DNA of 49,515 nt from Streptomyces tailanensis. Lineage in GTDB: Bacteria; Actinomycetota; Actinomycetes; Streptomycetales; Streptomycetaceae. The translations under genes and the position numbers were made by a program. The DNA is taken from assembly GCF_008386495.1 (NCBI RefSeq), contig NZ_VTHJ01000002.1, positions 1 through 49,515 on the forward strand, in the 5' to 3' direction. Shown in pieces: positions 1-8,080 of this stretch; positions within the stretch are counted from its first letter, which is position 1, and every line of letters starts with the position of its first letter. The notes under the pieces are model-generated. The model saw nothing but the letters and a program-made list of their open reading frames with translations, ran no database searches and had not been told where the DNA came from.

Positions 1-57
1 AAGCACGCCGCCGACGAACGCCTCCGCGAGGTCGTCGACAGGGCGAACGTTGCCTGA
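1..57 (+). CDS. C-terminal end of an unknown protein (partial)
   Basis: Frame 1 is open from the first base to a TGA at 55-57 and would encode KHAADERLREVVDRANVA, a charged, probably helical tail. The start lies outside the window. Nothing identifies the family. It is supported only by open frame and typical high-GC codon use, so it may also be a chance frame. Confidence 0.4.
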   Translation, partial: KHAADERLREVVDRANVA

Positions 58-106
58 TGCGGCACTAGAGCCACTCCCTATATACGGCGCTACCTCATAT
101 GCGGCG

Positions 107-1378
107 CTACTTCCTGCCCGGCGTCCAGTTCATCCCCCACCCATAGGCGTAGTCGACCGTACGCTGGGGACTCACACCGCGTTCGGGAACCAGGTAGCGG
201 GCCTCGCGCTGGACTATGAGGTCGCCGCCCTGGTTGGTGATGAGGGCGAGGGCGCAGACGGTGGAGGGGACGGTGCACTCGTCGAGGGAGAAGTCGACGG
301 GCGCGCCGTGCTGGGGCTGGAGGGTGACCGTCGCGTGCAGGTCGGCGAAGGAGCGGGCGCCTTCGTAGATGGTCACGAAGATGAGGATGCGCCGGAACGC
401 CTGTATGTGGTCCAGGTTGATGGTCAGGTTCTCGCCGCTCGCGAGGGCACCGGTGCGGTCGTCGCCGTCGAGATGGATGAACGGCGGCCTGTGCAGGGCT
501 CCGAAGGCGTTGCCGAGCGCCTGGACGACGCCCTTGCTGCCGTCGGACAGTTCGAACAGGGCGCACAGGTCGAGGTCGAGGTCGCCGTGCATTGCGACGG
601 CCCGGCCCAGCTTGGCGCCCCACCCCTTGAACTGCTTGCGCACCTCCCAGTTGAGGTTGACGCGCATGGCGCCGGAGGTGCCGCCCTGTTTGGTCAGGGA
701 GACCGCCGGGGCGTCCTTCGTGAGGGTGACTTTGGTGAGGCGGACGGGGGTCGGCGGCGGCGTGGGCGGGGCGGGGGGCGCGGGCGGTGCGGCCGTCACC
801 GGCGGCGGGGCGGTGACGGGTGCGGCCACGGGCGCGGGCGGTGCCGCTTGCTGGGGTTCGTCCACGGTGATGCCGAAGTCGGTGGCCAGGCCCTCGAGTC
901 CGCTGCTGTAGCCCTGTCCGACGGCGCGGAACTTCCAGGCGCCCTGACGGCGGTAGAACTCCCCGAGCACGAAGGCGGTCTCGACACTGGCGTCCGTGCT
1001 GTCGTAACGGGCGATCTCGGTGCCCGCCCGGTCGTCGAGCACCCGGATGTACAGCCCGGGCACCTGCCCGAAGGTGCCGCCGTCGGCGGAGGCGGCGAGC
1101 ACCACGGTCTCGATGGCGGGCTCCACGCGCGCGAGGTCCACGAGCACCGAGTCGGTGACCTGGCCGCCGGCGTCCCGCTTGCCCTCGTGCCGGACCGCGC
1201 CCGAGGAGTGCGCGGGCTGGTTGTAGAAGACGAAGTCCGCGTCGGAGCGCACCTTTCCGCCCACCAGCAGCAGCGCCGACGCGTCCGTGTCGGGCACTCC
1301 CGGTCCGGAACGCCAGCCCAATTCCACGCGAAGCGCGGTGGTCGGCACCGCGACGTTCGATCCTTTCGGCATTGCCAT
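107..1378 (-). CDS. Two-domain TerD family protein
   Basis: About 423 residues. The N-terminal TerD domain begins with the typical MPKGSNV opening and contains the [10 protein letters not shown] stretch. A Pro/Ala-rich linker (about residues 175-215) leads to a second TerD-like domain with the acidic [13 protein letters not shown] and HLDGDDRTG motifs known to bind Ca2+ in this family. TerD proteins are cytoplasmic stress and tellurite-resistance proteins of unknown mechanism, often present in several copies in Streptomyces and linked to development. I chose the ATG at 1378 because GGGGG lies about 5 nt before it; ATGs at 1390 and 1372 are alternatives. It stands alone, divergent from the DUF6643 gene. 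Confidence 0.88.
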   Translation of the reverse strand: MAMPKGSNVAVPTTALRVELGWRSGPGVPDTDASALLLVGGKVRSDADFVFYNQPAHSSGAVRHEGKRDAGGQVTDSVLVDLARVEPAIETVVLAASADGGTFGQVPGLYIRVLDDRAGTEIARYDSTDASVETAFVLGEFYRRQGAWKFRAVGQGYSSGLEGLATDFGITVDEPQQAAPPAPVAAPVTAPPPVTAAPPAPPAPPTPPPTPVRLTKVTLTKDAPAVSLTKQGGTSGAMRVNLNWEVRKQFKGWGAKLGRAVAMHGDLDLDLCALFELSDGSKGVVQALGNAFGALHRPPFIHLDGDDRTGALASGENLTINLDHIQAFRRILIFVTIYEGARSFADLHATVTLQPQHGAPVDFSLDECTVPSTVCALALITNQGGDLIVQREARYLVPERGVSPQRTVDYAYGWGMNWTPGRK

Positions 1379-1694
1379 GTCCGCCCCCATCAGAAGGTCA
1401 CCAAGAAGGTCGTCGCCGGGCCGGCCCCACGCAGTCCGCCGGATCCGATCGGCTCCGTTGTCGGCGCCAAACCTATTCCCCCGGGCGCCCGAACCCCCAG
1501 ATGCCGTACCGAAAGACGCGTGGCCAACCGCAGGTAACCCCCGCGGAACTCGCCCTTTACACGATCAGAAAGCTCTCTGCTGCCCTTTTTCGCCGAGTTC
1601 GCTCGCATTGGGGATCCGGCGTCACCGCCGACACGGAAAACAACCCTCTTATCGGTCTCCCCAACCAGCACATCGTGGGCTTAACTTATGTGCC
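1379..1694. other. Divergent intergenic region
   Basis: About 316 bp between two divergent genes. It must hold both promoters. I see no RNA gene or coding potential on either strand. The only clear signal is TAACTT at 1682-1687, seven bases before the ATG at 1695, a possible -10 box of a leaderless transcript. Confidence 0.5.
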
Positions 1695-2144
1695 ATGACC
1701 TCCCCCCGCTCCACCTACGGCGGCGGTTACTACTCCGCCTCGTCCTTCGCGGACACCCCGATCTACGACTCCCTCGTCGCCGAGCGGGGAACCCCTCAGA
1801 TCGCCCCGATCCGAGTCCCCGCCCAGTACGACACCCCGGGCAGCAATCTGCCCGCCCTCCCGTCGGCACTTCCCGCACTGCCGGCGGGCCCCTCCCAGCC
1901 CTCCCCCGCCTACGGCTATCCGCAGCAGCAGCCTTCGCCGCTGCAGCAGGCACCGGCCGCGTACATCCCGCAGCAGGCCGCGGGTCCGCGTAGTTACCCG
2001 GGCCCCCAGCCGCAGCAGCAGCGCCCCATGGCCGGCGGCGGCATGGGGTACGAGGCGATGCGCCCCGCGGCCCCGCGCCCGGCCCAGCCTGCCGCCCCCT
2101 ACCAGCAGGATCCGTACAACGGTCAGCAGTACCGCGGGTACTGA
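1695..2144 (+). CDS. DUF6643 family Pro/Gln-rich protein
   Basis: 149 residues opening with MTSPRSTYGGGYYS, followed by a conserved-looking block (DTPIYDSLVAERGTPQIAPI) and a long Pro/Gln/Ala-rich tail with many PQQQ runs. I recognise it as the Streptomyces DUF6643 family, of unknown function. There is no signal peptide or membrane segment and most of the protein is likely disordered. No Shine-Dalgarno precedes the ATG; instead TAACTT ends seven bases upstream, compatible with leaderless expression. Longer in-frame upstream starts exist but extend through low-quality sequence. Confidence 0.8.
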   Translation: MTSPRSTYGGGYYSASSFADTPIYDSLVAERGTPQIAPIRVPAQYDTPGSNLPALPSALPALPAGPSQPSPAYGYPQQQPSPLQQAPAAYIPQQAAGPRSYPGPQPQQQRPMAGGGMGYEAMRPAAPRPAQPAAPYQQDPYNGQQYRGY

Positions 2145-2167
2145 GGGCCCTCTGGAATATTCCGCGT

Positions 2168-2200
2168 GGGGTTGTCACCGCCTGCTGGCAGGATGACCCC
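2168..2200 (+). promoter_or_regulatory. Nested hairpin over the MOSC gene ribosome binding site
   Basis: GGGG (2168-2171) and TCA (2175-2177) can pair with TGACCCC (2194-2200), enclosing a perfect CCTGC-TG-GCAGG inner palindrome (2181-2192). The only Shine-Dalgarno-like AGGA (2190-2193) lies inside it and the ATG starts at the next base, so the structure could limit translation. Seen in sequence; function is inferred. A perfect GGAATATTCC palindrome lies just upstream at 2154-2163. Confidence 0.4.
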
Positions 2201-3031
2201 ATGGGGAATCCGTCACTGCACTCGATTCATGTCCACCCGCTGAAGGCGGCCCGGGGCTTCACCCCCGACGAGGCCGTCGTGGAGCCCTGGGGTCTGGCGG
2301 GCGACCGCCGCTGGGTGCTGGTCGACGACTCGGGCAAGGTCATCACTCAACGTCCGCATCCGCGTGTGGCGTTGGCCGCCGCCGGGCAACTGCCCGGCGG
2401 CGGCCTCTTGCTGTCCGCGCCAGGGCACGATCCCCTCACCGTCCCCGTGCCCGAGCCCGAGCCCGCCGGGACGACGACGGTGGAGCTCTTCCGGGACAAG
2501 GCGGAGGGGGTCCCAGCCGATGCCGCCGCGCACGCCTGGTTCAGCGACTACCTGGGCCTTCCCGTACGGCTCGTGCACCTGGACGACCCGGCGACCCGCC
2601 GCCCGATAGACCCCGAGTACGCCCGCCCCGGCGAGACCGTGAGTTTCGCCGACGGCTTCCCGTTGCTGCTCACCACGCTCGCCTCGCTCGACGCGCTCAA
2701 CTCCCTTGTCGCACAGGGCGACCACCCCGAAGAGGGCCCGCTCCCCATGAACCGCTTCCGGCCGAACGTGGTGGTCGACGGCACGGACGCCTGGGAGGAG
2801 GACGACTGGCGGCGCGTCGCCATCGGCGAGGTCGCCTTCCGGGTCGCCAAGATGTGCGGGCGGTGCGTGGTGACCACCACCGACCAGGACACCGCCGAGC
2901 GCGGCCGGGAGCCGCTGCGCACCCTCGCCCGCCATCGGCGTTTCGGCGACAAGCTGGTCTTCGGGCAGAACCTGGTTCCGGAATCCGGGGGCACGGTACG
3001 GATCGGCGATCCGGTACGGGTTCTCGAATAG
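2201..3031 (+). CDS. MOSC domain protein (YcbX/mARC-like)
   Basis: 276 residues with an N-terminal MOSC beta-barrel domain (about 1-125, IHVHPLKAARG, WGLAGDRRWVLVD) and a C-terminal MOSC domain (about 130-276) that keeps the expected RFRPNVVVDG and KMCGRCVVTTTDQDT motifs; the Cys residues there correspond to the sulfur- or molybdenum-binding cysteine of the family. Proteins of this type bind molybdenum cofactor and reduce N-hydroxylated compounds (YcbX, mARC) or mobilise sulfur. The length matches the family. It appears monocistronic. The start ATG is preceded by a possible hairpin that covers the ribosome binding site. Confidence 0.9.
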   Translation: MGNPSLHSIHVHPLKAARGFTPDEAVVEPWGLAGDRRWVLVDDSGKVITQRPHPRVALAAAGQLPGGGLLLSAPGHDPLTVPVPEPEPAGTTTVELFRDKAEGVPADAAAHAWFSDYLGLPVRLVHLDDPATRRPIDPEYARPGETVSFADGFPLLLTTLASLDALNSLVAQGDHPEEGPLPMNRFRPNVVVDGTDAWEEDDWRRVAIGEVAFRVAKMCGRCVVTTTDQDTAERGREPLRTLARHRRFGDKLVFGQNLVPESGGTVRIGDPVRVLE

Positions 3032-3253
3032 CCGTTTGAATATGGCCCGTTGAGCCGTTCGGTCTCGATGAGTTCGGTGCGATCCCGGATTGGGTCAGTG
3101 CGGTTTTGACGGAACTCGATCCGACCTTGAAATCTCAACCTCTTACGATTGGTTCCGTGTACGGGGAACACAGGCCCTGGGCCCGGCCGTTGGGTGTTTG
3201 TGAGACGTTCATGAGACGGCCTTTCACGGACGCGGAAGGGGGCGGGGACGACC

Positions 3254-3877
3254 GTGCGGGCGATCGGTGGGCTGCGGGCATGCGGCGGGCTGTGGCGCTG
3301 GCGACGTAACCCGTTGCGTCGGACGACCGATCTGGTCGAGGCCTGGCTCGCGTTCGCGGCCCTCGCGCTGATCCTCCTCGCCGCGCCCCTGATCGGCGTC
3401 CTCGTCGGGACCGCCGCCCAGGACGCCCTGCAGCAGGCCGTGCGGAAGCAGCACAAGGCCCGGCATCTGGTGACGGCCACCGTCGTCAAGAAGGCGGACG
3501 GCTCCCCACTGGACCCCGACCCCGAGACCGCGACGACCCGTGACCGGCAGAGCCGGGTCGTCGCCGACTGGACGGTCCCGGACGGCTCCGACCGGCAGGG
3601 CACGGTCATGGCGAACCTCAAGGAGCCGAAGCCCGGCGACCACTTCACGCTGTGGACGGACGCACAGGGCCGAATAACGGGCCGACCGCTGGACACCGCC
3701 ACCGCGACGACGCATGCCGTGCTGGCCGGATTCGGTGCGACCGTGCTCACCGCGGGACTGGTCGAGGGCGGCAGACGGCTGATCGTCTGGCGCATGGTCC
3801 GCCTCCGGTACACCCGTTGGGACCATGCATGGGACAAGGCGGGGCCGGACTGGGGTAGGACGGGCACGGGCAGCTGA
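3254..3877 (+). CDS. Rv1733c-like two-pass membrane protein
   Basis: 207 residues starting at a GTG. A basic N-terminus is followed by a membrane segment (about 30-56, EAWLAFAALALILLAAPLIG), an extracytoplasmic domain of about 100 residues rich in charged residues (VTATVVKK, VVADWTVPDG, GDHFTLWTD), a second membrane segment (about 155-178) and a short basic tail. This layout and the domain motifs match the actinobacterial Rv1733c family, whose function is unknown. It is alone on its strand with about 220 bp upstream, where no further gene is evident. Confidence 0.8.
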   Translation: MRAIGGLRACGGLWRWRRNPLRRTTDLVEAWLAFAALALILLAAPLIGVLVGTAAQDALQQAVRKQHKARHLVTATVVKKADGSPLDPDPETATTRDRQSRVVADWTVPDGSDRQGTVMANLKEPKPGDHFTLWTDAQGRITGRPLDTATATTHAVLAGFGATVLTAGLVEGGRRLIVWRMVRLRYTRWDHAWDKAGPDWGRTGTGS

Positions 3878-3988
3878 CGGCCTTCCGACTCCGGTCAACT
3901 CCCCCTGCCCGCGCACGCTACGGTGGACCGACCAGCCGAACTGTTCGGCATCGACCCGCGTTCCACGAGGTGGGGGCACAGCAACGCC

Positions 3989-6430
3989 ATGGCACAGGGC
4001 ACGGTCCAGGTGACGCACACCGGTACATCGCGGTGGCGGCGCCGCACGGGTGAGTACTCGTCGCTCGCCGCGGCCCTGGAGGCCGCGAGCGACGGCGATG
4101 TGCTCATCGTCGCTCCCGGCACGTACCGGGAGAACCTCGTCGTGCAGCGCGGGGTCACGCTGCGCGGCCCGGAGGGCTCGCCCGGCTCGGTTCGCATCGC
4201 GCCCCTGGACGGGGTCCCGCTGACGGTGTCCGCCTCGGCCGTGGTGCAGGACCTGCATGTGGAGGGCCAGGACGCGGCGGCGCCGGCACTGCTCGTCGAG
4301 GACGGTACGCCCGAGCTCCTGGACCTCAGGATCGTCACCCGTTCCGCGACCGGCATTGAGGTGCGCGGGGGCGCCCGTCCGACGGTGCGCCGGTGCACGG
4401 TCGACAACCCGGCCGGGATCGGTATCGCCGTGGTGGACGGCGGCGGTGGCGTCTTCGAGGAGTGCGAGGTCGTGGCGGCCGGGCAGGCCGGCGTCGCGGT
4501 GCGCGGCGGCGGCCATCCGCGTCTCGACCGCTGCCGGGTGCACCACACCTCGGGCTCGGGCCTGACGGCGACCGGCGAGAACTCCGCGCTCGAAGCGGTC
4601 GGTTGCGAGGTCTACGAGGTCCGCGGCAGCGGCGTACAGATCACCGGCCGGGCCACGGCCCATCTCACCGACTGCGATGTGCACCGTACGACCGCGGACG
4701 GGGTCACGCTCGACACGGACGCCGTGCTGACCCTCGCGGACTGCCGCATCCACGACATCCCGGAGAACGCGGTGGACCTCCGCTCGCGCTCCGTGCTCAC
4801 CCTGACCCGCACGACGGTGCGGCAGTTCGGGCGCAACGGGCTGTCGGTATGGGACCCGGGCACCCGCGTGGACGCCAACCAGTGCGAGATCTTCGACAGC
4901 ACCGGCGACTATCCGGCGGTCTGGGTCAGCGACGGCGCCACGGCCGTGCTGGAGTCCTGCCGGGTGCACGACGTACCGGACGCGCTGTTCGTGCTCGACC
5001 GGGGGTCGCGCGCGGACGTCGTCGACAGCGATCTGTCCCAGGTGCGGAACACGGCGGTGTCGGTGAGCGACGGCGCGACGGCGCAGCTCGACGACTGCCG
5101 GATCCGGGACGCGGCGACGGGCGCCTGGTTCCGCGACCACGGCAGCGGCGGCACGCTCAACGGCTGCACGCTGGACGGCACGCAGACCGGCGTGATCGTC
5201 ACCAAGGGGGCGGACCCCACTATCGAGCGCTGCACGGTGACCTCGCCCGCAGAGGCGGGCTTCTATGTCTCGGCCGAGGGCCGGGGCAGTTTCCTCAACT
5301 GCCGGGTGACGGGCAGCGGCGGCTACGGCTTCCACATCATCGACGGCTGCCGCGCGACGTTGCGCAAGTGCCGTACGGAGCGCTGCGCGCGCGGCGGTTA
5401 CGAGTTCGCGGACGGCGGCCCCGGAACCGCGGGCGGCGGGCCCGTGGTCGAGGACTGCACCAGCGACGAGAGCGGAGGGGTGCGGCCCCCGGCGGCACGG
5501 GAGACCGCCGCGCAGACCACGGCACAGTCCCCCGGTCTGCTGAGCTCGATCCCGGCCCAGCGCACCGCCGCGCCGCTGCCGCCCGTTCCCTCGCCCGCCG
5601 CCGAACCCGAGAAACCGGCGCGGACGTCGAAGGACGTGCTCGGTGAGCTCGACGCGCTGGTGGGCCTGGACAGCGTCAAGCGCGAGGTGCGCGCCCTCAC
5701 CGACATGATCGAGGTGGGCCGCCGTCGCCAGCAGGCCGGCCTCAAGGCGGCGTCCGTCAAGCGGCACCTGGTGTTCACGGGCTCCCCCGGCACCGGCAAG
5801 ACCACGGTCGCCCGCCTCTACGGCGAGATCCTGGCCTCGCTCGGTGTCCTGGAGAAGGGGCACCTCGTCGAGGTGTCCCGCGTCGACCTGGTCGGCGAGC
5901 ACATCGGCTCCACGGCGATCCGTACCCAGGAGGCGTTCGAACGGGCCCGTGGCGGTGTGCTGTTCATCGACGAGGCGTACGCGCTGTCGCCGGAGGACTC
6001 GGGCCGGGACTTCGGCAAGGAGGCCATCGACACGCTGGTGAAGCTGATGGAGGACCACCGGGACGCCGTGGTGGTCATCGTCGCGGGCTACACGGCCGAG
6101 ATGGAGCGCTTCCTCACCGTCAACCCCGGTGTGGCGTCCCGCTTCTCACGGACCATCACCTTCGACGACTACGTCCCCGACGAGCTGCTGCGCATCGTGG
6201 AGCAGCAGACCGAGGAGCACGAGTACCGGCTCGCGCCGGGGGCGGGCGAGGCACTGCTGAAGTACTTCACGGCGATCCCCAAGGGCCCCGCCTTCGGCAA
6301 CGGCCGTACGGCGCGGCAGACCTTCGAGGCGATGGTGGAGCGGCACGCGGGACGGGTCGCCCAGTTCGCCGAACCGAGCACGGACGACCTGACGTTGCTG
6401 TACGCGGAGGACCTGCCGGAGCTGCCGTAG
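3989..6430 (+). CDS. Right-handed beta-helix protein fused to a CbxX/CfxQ-type AAA ATPase
   Basis: About 813 residues from [10 protein letters not shown]. Residues 20-510 are a series of short imperfect repeats of the pectate-lyase-like beta-helix type, each with a small hydrophobic strand and a conserved Cys or Asp (ADCRIHD, DDCRIRD, NGCTLDG). A Pro/Ala-rich linker (about 515-550) leads to one AAA domain with Walker A ([16 protein letters not shown]), Walker B ([12 protein letters not shown]) and the sensor/arginine-finger part ([10 protein letters not shown]). The ATPase resembles CbxX/CfxQ and EccA of type VII secretion. There is no signal peptide, so the helix is probably cytoplasmic. I preferred 3989 over an upstream in-frame start at 3923 because family members open with MAQGTVQV. 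Confidence 0.88.
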   Translation: MAQGTVQVTHTGTSRWRRRTGEYSSLAAALEAASDGDVLIVAPGTYRENLVVQRGVTLRGPEGSPGSVRIAPLDGVPLTVSASAVVQDLHVEGQDAAAPALLVEDGTPELLDLRIVTRSATGIEVRGGARPTVRRCTVDNPAGIGIAVVDGGGGVFEECEVVAAGQAGVAVRGGGHPRLDRCRVHHTSGSGLTATGENSALEAVGCEVYEVRGSGVQITGRATAHLTDCDVHRTTADGVTLDTDAVLTLADCRIHDIPENAVDLRSRSVLTLTRTTVRQFGRNGLSVWDPGTRVDANQCEIFDSTGDYPAVWVSDGATAVLESCRVHDVPDALFVLDRGSRADVVDSDLSQVRNTAVSVSDGATAQLDDCRIRDAATGAWFRDHGSGGTLNGCTLDGTQTGVIVTKGADPTIERCTVTSPAEAGFYVSAEGRGSFLNCRVTGSGGYGFHIIDGCRATLRKCRTERCARGGYEFADGGPGTAGGGPVVEDCTSDESGGVRPPAARETAAQTTAQSPGLLSSIPAQRTAAPLPPVPSPAAEPEKPARTSKDVLGELDALVGLDSVKREVRALTDMIEVGRRRQQAGLKAASVKRHLVFTGSPGTGKTTVARLYGEILASLGVLEKGHLVEVSRVDLVGEHIGSTAIRTQEAFERARGGVLFIDEAYALSPEDSGRDFGKEAIDTLVKLMEDHRDAVVVIVAGYTAEMERFLTVNPGVASRFSRTITFDDYVPDELLRIVEQQTEEHEYRLAPGAGEALLKYFTAIPKGPAFGNGRTARQTFEAMVERHAGRVAQFAEPSTDDLTLLYAEDLPELP

Positions 6431-6939
6431 CGGATTTGGCGGGGCGGGCCCCAGGAGGCTGTCAAAACTGTTCATAGAAGGGCGTGCGGGAGCGGTTCAG
6501 CTCGATCGTGTGATGATCGGCTTCTGGGCTTGCGGTGCCCTGGGCCGATCGGGTTAGCGTTGCCGTGCGATCTGGGACGCCGAGTGCGGCGCCGGCGTGC
6601 GGGGCCCCCGCTCCACCGGAGTGATGGTTCGGGGCCTCCCCGTCGCCTCTGGCCGCACCCACATGGCCAGGTCGCGCAGGGCTGTGTCCATCAGCGGCCT
6701 CCCGGGCCCGGACCACGCACAGGATGCGTGTCGCCGCCCCGGGGTCGAGTACACCGGGGACCTGGGGGTACCTCCCACGCCCTTGAGGCAGTGGGGGAGC
6801 GCCCAAGACCGTTCGGGGCGTGCGGCTGAGCGGATCCGCTCATGCTCAGTCCCACTGGAACGGTAAACCCCACCGCAGGTGTGGCCGCTCCGGCGTCAAG
6901 CGGCTGCCCCAGCAGGGGAACGCGCTGCACCGACAACTG
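6431..6939. other. Non-coding stretch upstream of a decayed hydrolase
   Basis: About 500 bp with no convincing gene on either strand. Open frames are present only as high-GC by-products. It contains a 37-bp repeat with TGGGGGT/TGGGGGAG ends (6763-6799). The 3' part probably once encoded the N-terminal third of the hydrolase that follows, but I can recognise no motif before 6940. Confidence 0.5.
6763..6799. repeat. Short interspersed repeat, copy 1
   Basis: A 37-bp element starting TGGGGGTACCTCCC and ending GGCAGTGGGGGAG. The two halves are partly complementary and would form an imperfect hairpin. Its ends match those of the element at 25953-25992 (on the minus strand), although the centres differ. 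Elements of this shape are, from memory, scattered through Streptomyces genomes. Confidence 0.55.
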
Positions 6940-8080
6940 GGCGGCACATACGACCTAGTGAGCCTCGGTCCTCGGGGCGTCGGGCAGTACCCGGGCGAGT
7001 TGCCAACTCCGGTCCGGCGACCGGCACTTGGTGACGCTGCGTCCTGGCCGCGCCAGACGGCGGCATCGCCGAGACGTGGCATGGTCCCGGCGCACGCCGA
7101 GGCCCGTCCCAACGAACGGAGGTGCGGTGCTGCGCAGCTTCAGCACCGCCAATGAGGTGCGCGACATCGACCGCTTCCGGCAGGCTTTGGGCGAGGAGAA
7201 GGTGTCGGCGTACGGCGTGTCGTACGGGGCCTATGTCGGAGCCGTGTACGCGCAGCAGTATCCACGGCACACCGACCGGTGGGTGCTGGACAGCAGCGGC
7301 GACCCCGATCCGCGGCGGGTCGAGAGGGCCTGGCTGGCGAACATGGCGCGCGGGGCGGAGGATCGTTTCCCGGACTTCGCGGCCTGGGCCGCCGACCCGG
7401 CCCGGGACGCGGAAGGCCTGCGGCTCGCCCGGCGGCCCGAGGACGTCCGGCCATTGTTCCTCTTCCTGACGGCGGAACTGGACCGTGCCCCGAAGGAGTC
7501 GACGACCCCGGGCGTGCCGCTCACCGGCAACCGGCTGCGACAGGCCATGTACAACTCCCTGTACGACGACGCCGTCTTCCCACGGCTGGCCCGGCTGATG
7601 CGCGAGGCCATGACCCCCGAAGCGACCCCGGTGCTGCCGTCGGACCTGGCCGGACCCATGAGCGACGAGGACGCGGCGGTCACGATGACGGTCATCTGCA
7701 ACGACGTGTGCTTTCCGAGGTCGGTGGCCGCATATGAGAGGGCGGTGGCGGTGGACCGTGCTCGGCATCCGCTCACGGCCGGGCTGCCCGCGAACATCTT
7801 CCCCTGCGCCTTTTGGAAGGACAGTCCGGTCGACAAACCCACCAGGATCACCGACCGGGGCCCGTCGAACGTCCTCATGATCCAGAACCGACGGGATCCC
7901 TCCACGCCGTATACAGGCGCCCTGAAGATGCGCCAGGCCCACGGCGACCGGGCGCGGCTCGTCACGGTCGAACGCGGTGGCCACAGCGTCTACCTGGGCA
8001 CCGGCAACGCCTGCGGCAACCGCGCCGTGACGGAGTTCCTGACCACGGGAAAGCGACCCGAGCAGGACATCTCCTGCTAG
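6940..8080 (+). pseudogene. TAP-like alpha/beta hydrolase (tripeptidyl aminopeptidase type), N-terminally decayed
   Basis: Residues GGTYDLVSLGPRGVG, the oxyanion-region motif of this family (usually YDLVGFDPRGVG), are readable at 6940-6984 in one frame. The rest, from LRSFSTANEVRDIDRF to the C-terminus, lies in another frame ending at 8080. The nucleophile motif GVSYGAY, the Asp motif NRRDPSTP and the His motif GGHSVYLG are all present, so the catalytic half is intact. Family members are near 500 residues with a signal peptide; neither the signal nor the N-terminal 100 or so residues can be found. A frameshift between about 6985 and 7130 is the simplest explanation. The TAG stop overlaps that of the opposite gene. 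Confidence 0.78.

Noticed and set aside
50..1537. 495-residue plus-strand open frame over the TerD gene
   Set aside because: Gly/Val/Glu/Arg-rich by-product of high GC; it is antisense to a gene with clear TerD motifs.
3224..6058. 944-residue minus-strand open frame
   Set aside because: Antisense shadow of the beta-helix/AAA gene; Arg/Gly/Ala composition and no motif.
6462..6806. Minus-strand frame near 6.5 kb as a transposase remnant
   Set aside because: No DDE, HUH or resolvase motif and no terminal inverted repeats found; treated as non-coding.
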